Shown here piece after piece: positions 11,433 to 23,565 of a DNA stretch of 64,000 nucleotides (positions are counted from its first letter, which is position 1; each line of letters opens with the position of its first letter). The stretch is from Xenopus tropicalis (Eukaryota; Chordata; Amphibia; Anura; Pipidae). The notes beneath the pieces were generated by a model. It was not told the origin of the DNA, did no database searches, and saw only the letters and a list, made by a program, of their open reading frames with translations. The stretch is from assembly GCF_000004195.4 (NCBI RefSeq), contig NC_030678.2:92194404-92258403 (forward strand), given 5' to 3'. The translations under genes and the position numbers were made by a program.

Positions 11433-12600
11433 TTTTTCATATTTTCTATAAAAAATACTTCATTATTTATTTACGAGTTTCCCAACAGCAGGACTCATTT
11501 GTCATTAGCAACATGGAATATAATGGTTAACATGAGAGGTGCACACATACTAACAATAAATATTTGCCAAGAAATTTAACCTACAAAAATCATTCATTTA
11601 AAAATGTCTTTCGTATCACTGAAATAAACATTGAGAAAGGTCCCAGGAAACATCGTGTTGGCTGTATATGCACATTTAAATATACTTTTTTGATTCAGTG
11701 TTGTTTTTATACACACATATATATATATATTTTTTTTTGTTTTTTTTGTAAGGCAAGGGGGGCTTATTGTCACTTGTAAGTTTATTCAGAATCGTTGTCA
11801 GGGGTTAAAATGTGTCATTGTTGCTTCACAACTGGAACTTCTGAAAATGGTTTTGTTGGGGACCATGATTAGAGAGCGCTGAAATAAATAATGAAAGTGC
11901 GGAGGGACTGTGGAGCCAGCTGTGGCTCAGTTCCCTCCGTGCTGGTAAGGGGTTAACTCACCCAGTTAGTGTAGGCAGGGAAAGATCAGCCTCCTCGCTC
12001 GCTCCTCCCACTCCCCCTCTGTGCCTGCATCTCCCACGCTGCTGCCCATTCATCTTCTGGCTTCCACCGTGCGGCATCTCCCTCCCCCCCTCCCTGTTTA
12101 AGCACATTCACTTTATGAAATGTTATTATATGAGTGCTGTTGGTTAAGGATGTAAGTTTATTACAGCTCTGTTTCATGCAAAAAAAAAAGTTATCATATC
12201 ATAAAAAGTTGTCACAGCAAATGGCGTGGGGTAGTTCTTGGCCATTTAAGCTCTGGGTTGTTTTATGGCTTCTACATGCCCACTGTGTTAGCAGTGGCCG
12301 GCATTCGTTAACAAAACAGTGTAAGATGATTGGAAAAGTTGATATACATTGCAAGGACTATTTTTGAGGTTGTATTCTATAATAAAGCTGTGGCCGAACT
12401 CCACCCACACAACGGTGTCATTGTGTCTTTTGTCAGCTAGGTGCAACGGGACAAGAGTGGGAAGGGAGAGAACAAGTCTCCACAGTCAAGGGCAAGAAAG
12501 CCACCAATAATTTTCTCCTGTGAATATTCAAATGTACTGATTTGCAGGTAAAAATGCAGGATCATGATTTTAATGATGTTATGTGCACATAACAGACCAT
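11433..12600. other. Non-coding; pyrimidine-rich block
   Basis: 11985-12100 is C/T-rich with several CpGs. AATAAAGCTGTGGCC near 12381 resembles the polyadenylation region of a long terminal repeat, but I could not define both LTR ends. No gene was recognised. Confidence 0.4.
11900..11939. other. 40-nt GC-rich hairpin
   Basis: CGGAGGGA (11900-11907) pairs with TCCCTCCG (11932-11939). Inside, GAGCCA and TGGCTC form a second stem with a 4-nt loop. It sits at the edge of a GC-rich block. Confidence 0.6.
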
Positions 12601-13181
12601 GGGGCCGATTCACTAAAGGTCGTTAACGCTTAGCGCATACTTTTTTGCGTTAAAAAGCATGTGATAAATAAGTACCAATTCATCAAAGTCATGTCGCATT
12701 CGTTACTAAGCATATCGCATGTGCTAAAAAATGCATTATTGAAAAGCGTTACTTTATCGCATTGAGGTCATTATCGCATAGAAATAATACTAAGGCATGA
12801 TTCACAAACACGTATGAAGCGTTAAATTCGCAAAATATCGGGTTAATCTGTGCGAAAATTAACACCTACTTGGGGTAGGCAGTACTTAAAGAACATTGCA
12901 GTTCGTGAGCTTTTGGCAACACAACATGGACTTTGCAGTGGGATTTTTTGAAGTATATGTTGGCCCTAGAGTGATGCATCCTCCAGTTTTCAGGGAAATG
13001 GTAATTTTCAGAACGTAATGGTTACGTGCGTAATATCGTGCGCTAATATCGAGCGCTGCGTAATATATCACCAGATAAATAATGCCAAGAACATTGCTTC
13101 TTAATTATGACAAGTGTCCTTGAATCGATAACTCATGCTATAAATAGCACTCATTTTTTCGACCTTTAGTGAATTGGCCCC
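12601..13181. mobile_element. TIR element GGGGCCGATTCACTAAAG
   Basis: The first and last 22 bases are inverted repeats with one mismatch (GGGGCCGATTCACTAAAG and CTTTAGTGAATTGGCCCC). CAT flanks both ends, a possible 3-bp target duplication. The interior is rich in GCGTTA and CGCAT motifs and has no transposase. About 581 bp long. Confidence 0.8.
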
Positions 13182-15400
13182 CATATTTCTAAGGTTTGTT
13201 GGGTGGGAGTCTAAAAAGACTTTACTGTAAATAACCTCAATTTCTAATTATGCCACTTGACTTTTCCATTGTCTCTGTTATATACTCCTACCTGTATCTC
13301 CCCAGTGGTAACCAGCATGTTTGGAATACTTGCCTACTTTTGGTGATCAAAATGTTGCTAGCTGCCTCCCTGACACTTAATTTGTCCCTGCTTCACTCCC
13401 TTGGGCCACCTAAGTGGGGCATTGCCAATATCTAGGAATCATAGCCATTACCTGCCACTACCTAGCAGATAAAGGTAATTGGCACAAAGTGTTACGTAAA
13501 ATCTTTGTGAGATTAATCCTTGCATTCGTTTTGTTATGCTTTTAAAGTTGTTAATTTTGGAAAGCCTGACATATATCTGTAAATTGTATGAAAAGCAAAC
13601 CTTTTTGAATAGTATACTAAACTATGCCTGTACTCTTACCTTGCACTAAACTGTCAGATTTTTCTTGTAACAGTAATGTTTTCCATGAAAAATAAAATGT
13701 ACTTTAAACTTCAGGTTAAAAATATAAACAATATTGTATAAAGACCCCACAGTGATTAGGGCAGATGGGATACATTTATTCAATAGGCTAGAAGGTTTGG
13801 GATATTCCAGTCCAGAGGTGCACTGTGTTCTTATGGTCTTCATCCATAAACATGAGTCTAAACCTTTAAAGTTCCTGTTTTCCAGTCCCTCTAGAATGTC
13901 TGTTAATGTGTTTAAACACATCTGGAGCAGAGATAATTCCAAGTGAAGTCCTACAAAAATAAAACCAACCTACTGGAGCTGTAAAAAGTGTATCCTTGGC
14001 ATTCTTAGGGTATGCAATTATCTGCCAAGATCCTTAGTAGGATTTTAGGAGGCAGATGTTGCAAGTGTACAAAGCCAATATAGATGCAACATGCTGTCTA
14101 AAGTAACAAGCACATTGTATAACGCTTTTTCTTCACCATTCAACCATGACAGTCACACAAATACAATATTATGACACATAGTACATGCTGTATAACATCC
14201 CAAAACTAATTTAAAATACCTTCACTTGGCAAAAAAATAATAAGCATAGTGAATTAATAAATAATTCCTTATTTTTAAACCATTTAGGAAGAAAATATAT
14301 TGTTTTATCACAGTGAGGTTTCTTGGATGGTTGGTGGACTGTTTGGTTTTGCTGGTCCATCACCACGTGCCCAGGGATTTCATATAATTAGCTGTTATTA
14401 GAACAAATTGAACTTGCATTTCACACAGTATCAGATCACAGTTTTCCTGCCAAGTATGTCGGTTTCCAAAGGCGGGTTGAGTGTGCCCCTTTGCTGGTAA
14501 TAAAAAGTGATACATTTTAATTGTTTAGCAATACAGGGACAGTTACAAACATTGGAATAAATTACACATATGCACACAGCAAGAGGTCCAGCTACTGGGA
14601 GCTAAATACTGGAGCCTATGCAAGCGTGACAGGGCGTGCAACCTGCCTTTCTCTGTCTACAGGAGGATTACACAATAAAAATATTCTTCTGCCCTCTACT
14701 CACACCCAACATGTTTCAGTCTTCAAAGGGCTACTTTTCATATAAAGGTCCAGGTTCATTTACATGAAAAAACTCTTGGTTAATCAAATGAAAGCTACAT
14801 GGATTGCAAAATCTAGAATTGAATTAGGAGATCATTTCCCTTTACTGAACTGAATCTGGGCCAAAATGTGTTTACTTCCAAAAATGTTTCAGTATTAAGT
14901 CTATTTAGAGATGAACTAGCCTAATATATTAAACTGACAATTTAGTTATACAACATAAATATTTGTTACATAACATTCTGCCTAAATTAACTCTGGTTTA
15001 ATATACATATATTAAGTAGATTAAAGTAAATGATTAGTAGATCAACATTTAATTAACATTGCACAAGTCTGCTTACAAAAAATAACTTAAATAATTTTAT
15101 TTGATGGAATCATCCTGGAATGGTCACTCATGCCAGAATGAAAAATAAAATCGTTTTTTAACTAGTATTACTGTTGACAGAACACAAGCCCTAAATCCAT
15201 ATTGGGAACACAGCAAACATCCCTGTATTACAGCATTTATGAAAGCGAGCCAATCTCATTCATAGAGATGACACTTTCTCCATTATCAAGAGGGGCTCAT
15301 AAATATTACAGTAAACTTGGCTGCTCAGCGTTATCTATGCTAGAATTTGAACTTGAAATGAGACTTTAGACTTTTTGACTAACTCCAACTTCATATTGTA
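13182..15400. other. Non-coding, mostly unique
   Basis: Small frames only. Around 14640-14745 the minus strand contains CTGAAACATGTTGGG next to AGCCCTTTGAAG, reminiscent of the retroelement tails at 18.3-18.7 kb but too decayed to assign. Confidence 0.45.
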
Positions 15401-15404
15401 AGAA

Positions 15405-15450
15405 CAGGTACTAAGTTTGCCCAGGAGCAGTAACCTATGGCAACTAATGA
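15405..15450. mobile_element. Half copy of the 57661 element family
   Basis: TACTAAGTTTGCCCAGGAGC followed by AGTAACC matches one terminus of the inverted-repeat element at 57661-57865. The partner arm is absent. Confidence 0.5.
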
Positions 15451-16116
15451 GATGTTTATCTTTGTAAAATATGATACAGTGGATCTATTTTTGCCTATTT
15501 TGCCTTGTTTTTTTGTGTAAAAGTTTCCTCTCTCAATAATGGGGCATTTTTATCAAAGAGTGATACTAGAGCTTGCCTTAGTCTGCAAGAGTGAAATTCT
15601 AGCAAGCTCATTTGACTCTTTAATAAATATACCCCATAAACCTATATATGTAAGGCTGAAAACCACACTATTTCAAAAACTATCTCCTACTGTATTCCAT
15701 GATAAATATTTCTCCCCTTTATATCCCACATGCAGTATTACTTACCCCTGCCCTACGATGATTTTTTAGATTGCTACCCTTCCTGGTGTGACAAAGATCC
15801 TTGGCTCTACATCTTCTGATTATAACATACATAAGCCAACTGCCATGGATTTTACTGGCAGTAACTTAGTAACAGAAGGACTGACAAATTCTAGCTATCA
15901 ATACAATAATAATTGCAGTCCACAAAGTAATGTAGTAGTACTGGGTCTGTCTTTCTTGTTCTGAAAAAGGCAACAGCAAAAGCAGGACTTTATTGAATTT
16001 ATTGCTAGGCAGTTTACTGACAGATCTTAGCAGATTTATCAAGTCCACAAAATCTAAAATAATGCATATAGGGTACAAAAATCCTAATGAAGAATACAGA
16101 TTAAAAGCAGGTTATA
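15451..16116. other. Non-coding, no recognised repeat
   Basis: No supported gene or repeat terminus. Confidence 0.45.
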
Positions 16117-16124
16117 CTGCTGAA

Positions 16125-16471
16125 TAGTGATGAGCGAATCTGTTTGCAAATCTTTCAAAAGATCTGCGAAACGGCGAAAAATTTGTGAAACGGCGAAAAT
16201 GTTGTGCGTTAAAAAAAATTGTTGCCCGCGACTATTCTTTTGTCGCCCTCAGCTATTCTTTTGTCGCCCGCGGCTATTATTTTGTCGCGCGGCTATTATT
16301 TTGTCACCCGTAGCTATTATTTTGACGCCCGGCTATTCTTTTGACGCCCGCGACTATTCTTTTTTGACGCCTGCGACAATTTTTGGACGTGCAGTGAATT
16401 TTTCCGCGGCAAATTTTTTCATCCATTTTCGCTGCAAATCCATACCTGGTGAAACATTTTGCCCATCACTA
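16125..16471. mobile_element. hAT-like MITE, TAGTGATGAGCG family
   Basis: The left end is TAGTGATGAGCGAATC and the right end GCCCATCACTA. Flanks CTGCTGAA and CTGCTGAG give a 7-of-8 target duplication. The centre (about 16222-16385) holds roughly eight imperfect units of the type TATTCTTTTGTCGCCCGCGG. The 165-codon frame starting at 16127 runs through this array and is not a gene; its repeated hydrophobic peptide is the translated array. Confidence 0.85.
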
Positions 16472-16770
16472 CTGCTGAGAGTTAACACTCTACCGAGACT
16501 TTATCAACTCTATAGGATACTTCTGAGACTTTACATGGAATCATGCATTCTAATTTGGAGTTTAGGAGCATTAATAAAACGGAAACTGTACAGAGATGGG
16601 CAACTAAGATGGTTTTTAGTCTAAATATCAGATCATATCAGGAAATGCTTTTATGCATAACATGGATATGATTTGTGTTGCTCCTATTAACTGGCAAGAT
16701 AATACTATACTGATATACAAATATATAGGATATAGTGTCAGAATACTGACCATTATTAATCTTAATAATA

Positions 16771-16921
16771 ATAAAGGAGAGGGAAATAACATTTCCCTCT
16801 CATAACTAAGTAAGCTTTATCAGGACTGTTAAAGCTTTCTACAGAATTAATATATCAATATTCATATTGTGGCCTATCTATTGGCAATAAAATGCCAAAA
16901 TGCCTTTCCTTCTCCTATAAG
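16771..16921. mobile_element. Internally deleted T2-type MITE
   Basis: ATAAAGGAGAGGGAAATAAC and CTAAGTAAGCTTTATCAGGA at the left, and CCTTTCCTTCTCCTATAAGG at the right, match the family at 7303, but only about 150 bp remain. Confidence 0.7.
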
Positions 16922-18284
16922 GTGATTATTATAAAAAAAAAAAAAATTTAACTTTGAAGCATTTTCATTGAGGTACTCATTGAGGTGTCCAAGTCCAGGC
17001 TGACCTGAAATAGTGAAATCTTTGTAGCACTGACATTGGTTTAATAAAATAGGTACATGTTTATTACTCTTATTTGTGTCTTATGGATATAGCTGTGCTT
17101 GCTGAACTCATCTTACTCTCTTACTGGATTGTGTCTACAAACAAATTTTTATGACTTTGATTCTGACTGCCCAAACTTACTGTCCCTTAGTTTTGTGATT
17201 CACAAGGTAAAAAGATCTTCCTTGTTGTAAACTGAATATCTTTTGTACTTTTTATAACTCTACTCATTTGAAGATACACCATTTGAAGATGTGACCACTT
17301 ACCTAAGGTACCTGTGGCACCAACCTACAACCAACAGAAACATATACACAAAACATTCCATCACCTGTTTACCTGTTATTAAAATGTTGAGAAAGAAACA
17401 TTAAAATGTTTTGAAATTACAGCATATTATTTCCAACACAATAAAACCAAATTAGAAGAACATTCACATTATATAAAAGATCAAGAAGACCCTGGGTGTG
17501 GGTCTGAACCTCCAAGTCTAGCAACGCCCTGGTTTCCTGCAACTCCCAGTCTTAATGATGTTGCACATACTTGCCTGTAATGCTCAAATTCTGTATTCAC
17601 TTTTCTTTTCACTTTTCATATATTTACACCAGCTGGGTTATGGTCTAATAGCAAAAAGATTCCTTTAATAACATCTAAATCCTTCTTGTCCCATCTGGAC
17701 AAAAAATACATTTTCTCAATATTGCTATACATTGAAAAATGCTTTATGCTTTCAATATATTTTCAATTTACAGTATGGGTAACTAAACCAATTGTCATAT
17801 ATATTTTATAACATGTCTCAACTATAACCAGATTTTACTATTGGATTTTCTAAATCTGTATAGAAAGTTATGCTCAGTAATAAAGACTAGTAATGCAGCT
17901 TTTAGTAAAGATGAATTTGGAATTTCCACTAAAATTTCAAAGCACAGAGTAGGTATGTTGAATTGATGTTTTAAATAGAATCTTATTTACAAAGGGTATA
18001 ATCACATAAATGGTACTGATAATTATTATTATTATTATAAATTCAATCTTTAGTCATGACATGTGACTTTGTCATGTGTCTTGATAGATTGACTCATATG
18101 TGTTTTAAAATTATATTTCACTATGAGTTGTGCCATGTGGCTTATCGCATTGATATATATGGGATATGTCCTATTTTATGCACTATTATGAGTTTAGATG
18201 AGTATTGAAGTTAATGGTGATATTTATAAATTCAATTTTTAGTCATGACATGTGACTTTTCTGATTGGATACTGCGGGTTTTTA
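16922..18284. other. Non-coding; short (ATT)n at 18021-18038
   Basis: No gene or complete mobile element was recognised apart from a short ATT-repeat tract. Confidence 0.45.
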
Positions 18285-18480
18285 ACCTGACACTTCACTT
18301 CCTGTCTATCATCCTGATGACGATCCTGTGGTGATCGAAACGCGTAGATGGTATGCTGAAATAAATCACTGACCTGATTGATGCTGTAGCTGTGAGTGCT
18401 TTCTACTGTTGAGTTTGATGTATTATTTTTGTCAGCACCCAGCCTGTGCCCGATACTGGTGAGTGCCGATTCTTTGCAAG
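18285..18480 (+). mobile_element. Probable Penelope-like retroelement 3' fragment
   Basis: The segment contains the hammerhead-like motif at 18307-18353, an AATAAA at 18360-18365 and then non-coding sequence. It is assigned to a Penelope-like element only because hammerhead ribozymes with a tiny self-complementary stem III are known in that class. No reverse transcriptase or GIY-YIG endonuclease is visible. Confidence 0.4.
18307..18353 (+). ncRNA. Type I hammerhead ribozyme-like motif
   Basis: Elements in order: stem I strand TATCATC (18307-18313); invariant core CTGATGA (18314-18320); one unpaired C; stem II GATC (18322-18325) and GATC (18333-18336) with a 7-nt loop; core GAAA (18337-18340); CGCG; T and A at the expected cleavage position (18345-18346); stem I partner GATGGTA (18347-18353), pairing over 7 bp with one G-U. 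Stem III would be the self-complementary ACGCGT, too short to fold alone, as in retroelement hammerheads thought to act as dimers. The departure from consensus is the extra C between CTGATGA and stem II. Whether it still cleaves cannot be told from sequence. Confidence 0.6.
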
Positions 18481-18484
18481 ACTG

Positions 18485-18520
18485 TATATATATATATTTA
18501 TATATACTGTGCATATATAC
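18485..18520. repeat. (TA)n microsatellite
   Basis: Interrupted alternating TA tract. Confidence 0.9.
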
Positions 18521-18589
18521 AGTATAGTACACAGGGAGGAGCACACCCTATACAAGTCCAAATGCCCTTGGTGCAGGTCAAAAACAAAA

Positions 18590-18710
18590 ATATAATAGAA
18601 AGAGTGCCGCTCACACAGGGACTTGATACAAAAGAAAAAGTGTTTTTATTGAAAAAATTCCAACGTTTCGAGCACAACCAGTGCTCTTCCTCAGGGACAA
18701 AATTATATAT
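18590..18710 (-). repeat. Second retroelement tail with hammerhead-like core
   Basis: On the minus strand: CTGAGGA, then A, a 6-bp stem (GAGCAC with GTGCTC), then GAAACGTTGG, followed about 15 nt later by AATAAA (plus-strand 18645-18650). Position 7 of the hammerhead core tolerates any base, so CTGAGGA is compatible, but stem I pairs over only 3 bp. The 73-101 codon frames across this region on both strands are not genes. Confidence 0.5.
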
Positions 18711-18869
18711 AATTAACATTTACCAATAGTGCCTTCAGTTTTCTGGCACCTGGGGTATTTTGTGAACAGAATAGCCAGGGTCAAAACACTGAAAATGATC
18801 TGACACAGACCTCCAATGCTAAACACAAGTGTTGATGCTGTTCAGAAATGTCAAAGTAGGGACACATAA

Positions 18870-19256
18870 GGGGTCATTTACCACTGGTAGGGCAGGGTTC
18901 AAAGTTTAAACAACATGCACAAGCCTTCAGGTTTTTTTGTATTTTAAACCCTTCTCCATGTTAAGTTACTGATGGCACTTTTTCAATAAATACAGCATTG
19001 CCTGTGTTTAGCAGAAATGTATATATGTTCATAAATATCTATAGAAAGGAGTGTGGGAGACATCTAGAAATCCCTAGTCCTGCCTCCTACCCACAACTTA
19101 TCTTGCACATCATTCAGTTTAACTGGAATGAGGAAAGGTGCACAATGCCCCAGATGTAAGTACTGGGTAAAGCAATAAGGGGGTGTAAATTCATGCCCCT
19201 TAATGCTCTAGCACTTGCACCTATGGTATTGGTAAATTGCCTGGGTAAATGACCTC
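18870..19256. mobile_element. TIR element with TAA target
   Basis: GGGGTCATTTACC at the left and GGGTAAATGACCTC at the right, flanked by TAA on both sides (18867-18869 and 19257-19259). The 3-bp TAA target suggests a Harbinger-like element. No transposase. Confidence 0.7.
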
Positions 19257-19259
19257 TAA

Positions 19260-22185
19260 AGCATTCAAATTCCCCCATTTGTCAAAGACCCAAAGACCTA
19301 AAACACATGGGGAGAAAAAGGGCTTTAAGCTTGCCCCTAGCTTGCATTCCACTCAGAATGTGCAAACTAGGGAGTTCTTGGGGAACAAGGAACTTGACAA
19401 CAATAAGCAAGTGTTAAGTATAGGTTTCTGTGTAAACTTTTCTCTGTACCTTGCTCTGGCTTCTTACTCTGGTGCAATATGCAGAGTTCAGCTTGAGTAA
19501 TAAACTCTGCTTGCGTTTTATGAAGATAAACAAATTGTCATTCATAGCTCTCTACACACCTATAGGATAAAAACCAGTCTCATATAAAATAGCACTGTTT
19601 CTGTTAAGCAGTACAGTTTTGCCACGAGGTAAGGTGAGAACCCCCTCAGGCTTTAAGAGTCAAATTTCATTTTATTTTCTGGAAATTCTTCTCTTTTAGT
19701 GCAGAGAGCCCAATTGGACTCTTTACACTAGCTAGTCCACTCCACACTCTGGCATTTATTTGGGAAGGGCATCATGTTCTCAGGCAGTAGCAATTCAGAA
19801 CCACTCCTACTGTCAAAAATTGTTTTTTTTTTTGCAGATACTGGACAAACTTATATAAGAGACCATTTACTAAGAGGTGGAAAGCTGCATAATGCAAACT
19901 GATATAAATTACCATATTTGTTGCCACTGTGTAGTTGTGCCTGGCATCCTTAGGCTCAACTATGTTGTATCTGAATACCTTTCTGTTTGCATTTCTGTCT
20001 GGCAGTGCTTGCATACTAGAGGGGCAGTACATGGGAGGGATATGGGCAAGGCGAGGGAAGCCTGGAATTTAGAGCTTGCTCAGAATCATTTGTATCTAAT
20101 AATCTAAAAATATGAAAAAAGACATTGAACTCTATTATAATAGTTAATTTTTCAAATATTGACACTGTTTAAATGGATCAACCTCCTTCCCTTCCATGGA
20201 TTCTTTGCAGCCTCTGACTAGAAAGTATATTTTAACTGAAGCCCTTGAACATTTTCATTTTTTTGTTTTCTCATAGGATATTTCTAATATTGTTTTCCAG
20301 ACTCAAAGCTCACTTTTACTGCACACCAAATGATTCCCTCATTCGGAAACTTCTGTTCAAAAGAACTCTTATATCTCAGCCATATTATCCAGATAAAATG
20401 TTATAAATGTATCACCTTGTTCAAATGGCTAAAGCTTCATGTTCCATTTCAGGCAGCTCTCTCAGTCATCAAAAGCAGAAATATTTCATTCATCGTGGCT
20501 TTTTTTGCATACTGGACAGTTTGGCCTCATTAAAACCTCGTAGTTCTTTTACAATGTTATTTAATGATGAGAATGATCAAAGAGAGGCATCCCATGATTA
20601 AGTCAGTATGTTGGGATTGTAAACTTTTAAATCAGTCTTCATCTCCAGAAGGTAGAACTGGATTTGGCAAGATAACAATATGGGGAATGAATACGCTGGA
20701 CACAGAAAACTGTTCAAAAGAGAATACCTATTAATACATACTGAAAAGGAGGAAAACCATTTTCATTTCAGTCTTCAAAGCAAGACACAAATCTAAGACA
20801 GAATAAATATGAGACAGAACAAACGGGATTCTACCATTTAAGGATTTTTTTTGGTCAGAGAAGGTTTATATGATAAACACTAAATGAAGGGTCTCACGTA
20901 ACTCCTATAAAATATTCAGTGGATACTTTGTACATTGTTTGATATCATTAGTTCAAACTTATCATCACAAGACAAAGAAAGAACGAATGCACCATCTCAG
21001 CATCTGAAATGTAAAAAATACTCTCAATTGTAAAGCCAAATGTTTACTGATGCAATAAAAATTCCAGTTGCTTTATAAAAACAAAATGGTGAAATATGTG
21101 TTTACAAGCAAAACTGTTTGTGCACCAAATTTGTGGTTGACATCATTTGTGTTCTCTAAAATTGTACAATATTGCCATGCCCATGTCTCTCAACAAGAAG
21201 TAATAGTTGCTTTAATTTTCAAACATAGCTAAAAGCAGGTCTGGAACTATGGATAGGAAACACAGGTAGCTGCATAGGGCACAACAGGGTAGAGGGTCCA
21301 TCCAATGGGGGGGGGGGTGGAGCAACTGGTGTGGGACGGGTGAGCAAGCATTCAGCAGCAACAGGAGGGGGGTAGTCTAGAAGGAAACTGGGCCTTGGGA
21401 CCAGTACAGCTTGGTCCAGCACTGGCAGTTCACAAAGAAGTCATCGATGTCAGTTTGAGCTATTGAGAAAGGCACACACAAGAGTGCCATAAAGATACAA
21501 AACTGTTATTTTGATTAAGGAATAGAAAGGGGAAGTTATAGGCGAGGGATGAAGTAATAGAAAGATAAATTCACTTGATCATCATCATTTTTGTAACAAA
21601 GCACTATAGGTAAGCTCTAGAGACTCCTTGATTCAAAGGCTCTCCTGTGTTGAAAAGTGGCCTCTCTAGCAAGATACCAGCCCAATTATGTCTTTAATAT
21701 GTCTTTAATATTTACAAAGGTGAGTTAGCCCAGTCACAGCATCTTAAACTTTCTTTATACAGGTGTGCTGGGTTAAAATATAAATATATATATAGGTCCA
21801 TTATATATAGTAGAACGCAATATCATGAGCATAATATTTCTCCAGCCTTAGGACTCCAGTTTATTACATTGGAGATGTATCTGACAGTAGCAATATTCTT
21901 ACCAAGAACATTTGCTCAATAGCAAAAATCCCTGTGAGATGGGGAGGAAACAATATCTGCTCCTACCATATCTTATAGCCCTAGCTGACTCAAACTGAAG
22001 GTTGGCTGAGTAACATACACATGCTATGAACATCCATTAATACAGGAGAAAGCATTATCCCATGTTATGACTAAGCGTTCATCCTGTTGTTGCTCAAAAC
22101 CTAGAAGACAGATGATTCTGGGTAGGCACTGGCAGTTTATTTTAATGCACATACACCGAATACTGGCAATACTCATTCTTTTTAG
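19260..22185. other. Non-coding, mostly unique
   Basis: Frames of 64-86 codons lack motifs. A poly-G run lies near 21307-21319 within a block (21237-21430) that resembles an eroded hAT-type repeat (AGGTCTGGAACTATGG). 20150-20600 is complex and repeat-free but has no coding signature. Confidence 0.45.
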
Positions 22186-22189
22186 AGCT

Positions 22190-22345
22190 TATTATGCAGA
22201 AATGCTCTACGCCTTTCAGCTTTAAATTGAAGAATGTGAACCAAAACACTATCCATCCCCAAACAGAAGGACTGGCCAAACAAATCATATAGATCAATTG
22301 TTATTTGTATCACAATGAAGTTAGAGCACAGAGACTAAGCCCTAA
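22190..22345 (+). pseudogene. Gypsy-type integrase scrap
   Basis: From 22254 the plus strand reads HPQTEGLAKQII and then stops. This matches the HPQTxGxxER signature just after the catalytic region of retrotransposon integrases (Ty3/Gypsy and relatives). The upstream frame is shifted with stop codons, and no protease, reverse transcriptase or LTR was found nearby. It is a decayed fragment with no function expected. Confidence 0.5.
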
Positions 22346-23270
22346 AAATGATCAATTCACTGTTTGATTATATAAACAACCCCTCTTTAATGGAAACAAT
22401 TTGTTTCAAAGCAATATCAACCTTGTAATAGTTCTTCTTATCCTGAAATTCTTTTTTTTACTAAATATGATGTTTAAGTTTTATCAAATGATAACCAATT
22501 TCCTTTTGTATCTCGCCAAGGAGAAGCAAGATGTACAGCAATCATTCTTTTTAACCATCACTTGTATAAGCAAGTCCTTGAAAACCAATTACAGCGAAGA
22601 TATCGTTCTCAATATGGAGTGCTTCTATTTTCTATTCTTGTAGTAGCTCTGACCATGTTTTCCAATTACAGCTGGATAAATGCATCTCTTTCTCCAAAAT
22701 GCCTAAACTTTGTTTCTATTGCAGGGCTCAGGTGTATACCTCCAACATTATCAATCTGCACAGGTTCCAAGAGAAATACATTTTCTGCGAACATAATGCA
22801 TGTTCTTTTAAAGAAAGCCCTTTCAAGGAGCCATGGCAAGAATAAAAAAGGTTAGCAACAAAATCACTGCACAGGTGCTAAGAAAACTGTCTGATATATA
22901 CTGTATGTGGTCATTATTTGGGTATGGAAGAAGTACTGTGCAGTCAGATTTTGAATCTAATCTTTGTGGTTAATTATTGGTCTTCATTTATTATTATTCA
23001 TTTACAAACATCCACATACAAAACAAAAACGTTATGTATATTCCTAATATCCTAATATCTCTAAATGTAGGTCACCAGTAGAACCAACTAGAGGAACATT
23101 GCTGAGAGCCATGGTACACCGCTTGGTTTTGTCACCACTTCTGTTGTGCCACAGAGCGCACCTGTTGACTTACACTTTGTTTGTGTCTGTGATAACTCAA
23201 ATGAGGTGGATTCCAACAAGGAATGCACTGAATCCATCACTTCTGGGCAAGAAAACTGCTTTAACCATCA
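22346..23270. other. Non-coding, no recognised repeat
   Basis: Overlapping 80- and 97-codon plus-strand frames (22401-22855) have no known motif and could be more of the decayed retroelement or chance. Confidence 0.4.
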
Positions 23271-23274
23271 AATG

Positions 23275-23565
23275 TAGTGACAAGCAAATTTTTTCGCCAG
23301 GCATGGATTCACAGCGAATTACTGCATTTCACCATTGGTGAATTGTTTTGCGAAACCTTAGAAAATTCACGTCAAAAAAATTTGTTGGCCGCCAAAAAAA
23401 AGTCAGGGCCGCGTCAAAATGGCAAAATGGGCGTGGTCGCGGCAAAAAAAAAAAACCAACAAGCGTGACAAATGCGTTTCACTGACTTTTCGCCATTTTG
23501 CAAATTTTCCAGTTGTTTTGAAAATTTTCTGGCAAAGTAAAACGGGACAGATTCGCTCATAACTA
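23275..23565. mobile_element. hAT-like MITE, TAGTGATGAGCG family
   Basis: TAGTGACAAGCAAATTTTTT at the left and GATTCGCTCATAACTA at the right, with the internal GTCAAAAA- and GGCCGC-rich array around 23370-23460. The target duplication is not clear. Confidence 0.7.

Noticed and set aside
11985..12480. Solo LTR
   Set aside because: An AATAAA and a pyrimidine tract are present, but no TG...CA ends or target duplication could be defined.
16127..16624. 165-codon open frame, the longest in the window
   Set aside because: It lies mostly within the MITE at 16125-16471 and its peptide is the translated tandem array. No homology-like motif follows.
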